Assembly: GCA_039654915.1 (NCBI GenBank)
Contig: CM077599.1
Location: forward strand, 24,241,501-24,305,500
Direction: 5' to 3'
From: Aquilaria yunnanensis
Lineage: Eukaryota; Streptophyta; Magnoliopsida; Malvales; Thymelaeaceae
Length of the DNA stretch: 64,000 bases
In this document: positions 60,543 to 64,000 of the stretch, piece after piece
Layout: each line of letters begins with the position of its first letter
Position numbering within the stretch: position 1 is the stretch's first letter
Translations under genes and position numbers: made by a program
The notes under the pieces: generated by a model
What the model was told of the DNA's origin: nothing
The model's database searches: none
The model's input: the letters and a program-made list of their open reading frames with translations, nothing else

Positions 60543-61831
60543 TGTCGATGGGCTGCCCAAGCTGTTGACCAGAACATGGTTTCCGGCTGCAATTTAACTA
60601 AGCCCGGCTGGGCCTACGTTTTGCATGGTTTTTCAACTGAAACCGGGTTGCCTTATTCCCTATCCATGCATAAGAACAAGTGGAGGCAGCTAAGGAAGCA
60701 GTACACAGAGGCTAAGAGGCTGCTTGGGTCCATAAACCGGTCTAGGGTGGGACCATATGCGAGGAACTGTAATGGCTGACGATGAATGATGGGCAGCTCG
60801 CATTCAGGTATATGTTTAAATTGGTTTAGACTCTTTCCAAGTTGTTCATGTCAATCATTAGAATGAATCCTGCAAAGTTGTATATGAATGGTTCAATAAT
60901 TCCAAACTTTTGATTGTTGGACTGCTACTTGTTACTTTCTTTTTAAATGGTGTATGCTATAGTTGATATTGTATTGGTTAGATCGTGTCACATGCTGTTA
61001 CAACAGTCATGCGTTTAGAAGAACTTACAATTATATTTATGTGTTTTCATAAATAGATGCACTTCCTTTTTTTTTTGTATGAGTCACCGTAATGTTGTTT
61101 ATATTCTTCCATTGAAATACAGGAAAACCCAGCTGCAGTAACACTTAAGGGTAAACGGCTACCAAATATACTAGATATAGAGCGAATGTTTTGAGGTTTT
61201 CGAGATTTATCTGGCTTTGGCTGGTCTGCCAAGATGCATACAGCTCCTTCTAACCCCAACATGGATGACACGACTGCAGCGTCAGGAGCTGAAGAAATTG
61301 GGGATACGTCTAGACAAGACGAAATTCCAGAAGCAGCATTCGAGCCGGTGCAGTTCCGGTGTGGGTAGAATGTGCAAGACACTTACCGGGGTCATGCAAC
61401 ACCATTCCTGGGACATCAATACGCTGCTGGCCCTTCACATCTTCCACATCGACCTCCCATCCCACAGATGAATAATTCTCGAATTGGAAAAAACAATGGA
61501 CGAAAAACGGAAATCAGGGGAAGAAAAGCGTACGGCCATCTTGAGCAAAATAAATGACTAATTTACCACAGGGCGGAAGGAGCAGATGATGGATCTTGCT
61601 GGTGCTATAACCAACCCAAATGACATAGGGCCCGTTATGCAGGTTGTTGCATCACTTCTCAGTGTAAAAGAAGGAGATGATTTTTGGATGGAGACGGCTA
61701 AATTTTTCATGGAGAATGAAAAGGTGATTGGGTTGTTCCTACGTGGCATTACTTTTGCGGCAGTCCACAATACAGTGGCTGTAGACTCAACTTGCCAAAA
61801 GGAGGGGGTAGTACATGGAAGTGAAGACTAG
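60543..61831 (+). pseudogene. Harbinger ORF1: Myb/SANT-like protein, decayed
   Basis: The first exon remnant (60543-60807) contains NLTKPGWAYVLHGFSTETGL then HKNKWRQLRKQYTEAKRLLG, the helix pattern of plant Myb/SANT-like domains (KNKW...LK/RKQY). A likely intron runs 60808-61122. The following exon begins ENPAAVTLKGKRLPN and carries an acidic, Ser/Thr-rich linker. The C-terminal part includes GRKEQMMDLAGAI and ends at TAG 61829-61831. Lesions: a frame change near 60775, TGA at 60787-60789, TGA at 61192-61194, TAG at 61366-61368 and TAA at 61559-61561. In living elements this protein helps the transposase bind DNA and enter the nucleus. Confidence 0.65.
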
Positions 61832-62160
61832 TGCAGTTTGTGTTTGCATCACATTGGTCCGTATGTAGGATTAGATTAGGTAGTTGTTCCTTCAAAATAA
61901 ACATGTATGTGAGATTGACTTGTGGGTTTAGCACCATTCGCGGTTGTATTCGTATGACTGTAGGCGGATTGTAGAGTTGTTACTGTAGTTGAGCAACGCA
62001 TTTTCCTACTAGCCAAACTTGTGTGGTGTAATGCATTCAATGTTTGACATCTTATTTCATAACAGCTTCATTTCCATTTCTGACATCAGATCACATGTCA
62101 AATATTTTGTGCATGCAGACATATCCACATGCCACACTTCATTGCATATAGGGAAGGCTA

Positions 62161-63345
62161 TGTCTGAGGAAGCACACTGAATTGGATTTACTTGTGTTCA
62201 CTAGGGAAGTGCATCAACATGAAGCTTTGGCCATATTCCTAAGCTTGTGCAGTCATGGGGACACAGAACGAAGACTCGGCCGGTGGTACGAGCATTTAGC
62301 ATCAACTATTAATATTTGGTACAATGTGGTGTTGGATGCTGTTTGTAGAATGGCGCAGAACGTGGTTAGACCGACAGACCCAGAATTCTCAATAGTTGCA
62401 GAAAATGTGGTTGCGAAATGCCCAGCCTTTTATAATGCTATTGGTGTGATTGATGGGACACACATACCTGCAATCGTAAAGACAGATGAACTGTGCAATT
62501 ATTACATTGGGAGAAAAGGGGCTCCGACACAAAATGTGATGGTTGCATGTGATTTTAATATGCTTTTTACTCATGTCTATGCAGGGACACCCGAGTCACA
62601 ACACGACGCAGCAATTTTGCGAGCTTGTATGTCAAACCCATATTTTGGTTTTTCGTTTCCACCTCCAGGTAATACATTGGGTTTTTGAAGTCATTAATCT
62701 AGTTCAAATTTTAAGGTAAACAAAATTGAAAAGAAGTTGCACCAGCATGTTGGCCATTAAACCAAGGAAATTTTTATGTGTTTTAGGGAACAAAACATTT
62801 AAACAAAACACATTTCATAATTGAATTAGATTATAATAACATTTATACTCTTTATTTGTGTAGGAAAATGTTATCTCATTGACTCGGGCTATGTGAACAC
62901 CACTAGATTTTTAGCTCCATATAGGAGTGCACCATATCATCCATTAGACTTCAATGGGAGGTTACCTCGGGGAATGGAGCAGCAATTCAATTTCATACAT
63001 GCATCCTTGTGCAATATAATTGAGCGGACCATAGGTGTTTGGAAGAAGAAATGGAAGATCTTACAACAAGTGCATGAGTTTGATAGTGTCATTCAGGTGA
63101 AATTAGTAGTTGCAACTGCCGCCTTGCACAACTTTATTCGCATCCATAACTTTGAGGATGCAGACGTTGCAAGTGCATAATATGGAAGTTACACCCAACA
63201 TGATGCAGCAACGGATGAGCCATTACTCTTTCATGAGTTGCATTTAGACGGACACGAAATGGCACAAGTTAGAGATGACATTGCTCGAAGACTACCACAA
63301 ACAAGGCGAACAACGAGGCAACACGCACGACATTCCATTAGTTGA
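62161..63345 (+). pseudogene. Harbinger DDE transposase, interrupted by one internal stop
   Basis: Exon 62161-62668, a 195-bp GT-AG intron (62669-62863), then exon 62864-63345. The DDE triad is visible: Asp in GVIDGTHIPA, Asp in ESQHDAAIL and Glu in NIIERTIGVWKKKW. Flanking motifs NYYIGRKGAPTQNVMVACDF and LIDSGYVNTTRFLAPY are typical of the HARBI1-like family. TAA at 63178-63180 cuts the frame, but the same frame continues for 54 codons, ending PQTRRTTRQHARHSIS, so that stop is a recent mutation. The N-terminus is incomplete: a stop lies just upstream of 62161 and no good Met is found. The rest of the catalytic core is intact. Confidence 0.88.
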
Positions 63346-64000
63346 CCATGGATAATTCGAGTCTCTTTTGCGATATCTCATGTCGATGTAAGCTAGTTGT
63401 TTCGTATAAAAATATACTAAACCCATGGATAATTGAGATACTAGTATCAAATATGAAAACTTGAATATGTATTTCCTGTCAGCAATAATGCATGGGAAAG
63501 TGAAAGGGATTGTTAGCATTGACAGCTACTAGTAGCTGTATCTTCATCGGAAAACCATTAAACATTATTGGTGTTTAGTCATACACTTTCCACTTAACAG
63601 AAAAACATTTATTAGTATCGGGAGAATTGGAATTGTAAATTATATGCAATATTGGTTGATAAAATGGAACATGTATACAAATGAATTGGAGATGGCATTG
63701 TAGCAACTTTGTGAAAAACCGATATACGCAAAGAAAAGTACCAACATATAGTTGTATAGATTACTCAAATAAAACATAATAGAAGGATATCCACAAAGCT
63801 TACAGTGTTGTGAAAGCCAAACAATTACTAACAGCAATACAAAAAGGGCCCATAATTGACACGGAATAATCGTCCCTGCATGTGAAAAAGATAATACCCA
63901 TAAGAAAAGATAATACCATAAGGAATCGACAATCACCAAAGACTTTAAGTACACTATCATTCTAACTCCAGAATACCCATACACTTGCTAAAATTGAAAA
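63346..64000. other. Sequence right of the transposase remnant
   Basis: No gene recognised. The minus-strand frame at 63640-63984 is hydrophobic (Phe/Leu/Tyr) AT translation. The right end of the Harbinger element probably lies here or beyond the window. Confidence 0.4.

Larger units (their letters stand above)
60543..63345 (+). mobile_element. PIF/Harbinger DNA transposon remnant, two-gene
   Basis: Holds the two genes typical of PIF/Harbinger elements in the same orientation: a Myb/SANT-like DNA-binding protein and a DDE transposase. Both are broken by stop codons. The terminal inverted repeats and the 3-bp (TTA/TAA) target duplication could not be identified, so the limits given are those of the coding remnants, not of the element. 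Confidence 0.75.

Noticed and set aside
1..64000. CRISPR arrays, prokaryotic operons, phage genes or an organelle insertion
   Set aside because: None seen. Repeats are plant transposons and microsatellites, genes have spliceosomal introns, and no chloroplast or mitochondrial gene sequence was recognised.

Overview
This window is a stretch of flowering-plant nuclear DNA, most likely from a eudicot. The genes have GT-AG introns and match plant families: alkaline/neutral invertase, a WAG-type AGC kinase, a plant low-molecular-weight tyrosine phosphatase and a hydroxypyruvate/phosphoglycerate-dehydrogenase-like enzyme. The rest is very AT-rich and full of plant-type transposons. I see no rRNA, tRNA, CRISPR array or prokaryotic operon.

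Gene-rich left end (1-11.2 kb): the 3' end of a D-2-hydroxyacid dehydrogenase gene (+), a small conserved plant protein of unknown function whose start codon is unclear (+), a complete six-exon plastid-type neutral invertase gene (+), a complete five-exon low-molecular-weight protein tyrosine phosphatase gene (-, convergent with the invertase), and a truncated KIPK-like AGC kinase pseudogene (-).

Repeat-dominated middle (11.2-39.5 kb): diverged Helitron-like repeat units, two solo LTRs with perfect 5-bp target duplications (19391-21901 and 31083-33930), several Mutator-like (MULE) elements with 9-10-bp target duplications, and Stowaway-type MITEs. One MULE (23660-24566) carries a recognisable BAHD acyltransferase gene fragment, so it is a Pack-MULE.

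Second gene (39.6-43.8 kb): a complete two-exon WAG1/WAG2-like AGCVIII kinase, with a 2.9-kb intron that holds a MITE. WAG kinases act in auxin-transport polarity.

Right half (43.8-64 kb): more MULE-type elements (44429-46401, 49775-50185, 53245-54727), two further Helitron-like copies, a LINE 3' end, a terminal-inverted-repeat element with a GC-rich core, a DNA polymerase alpha pseudogene fragment that keeps an intron (57988-58490), and a decayed PIF/Harbinger element with both a Myb/SANT-like gene and a DDE transposase (60543-63345).

The host genes do not form one pathway. The interest lies in how transposons have copied, broken and nested host sequence. I found no convincing new multi-gene system. 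Exon boundaries were read by eye from splice consensus and reading frame; family assignments come from remembered motifs, not a database search.
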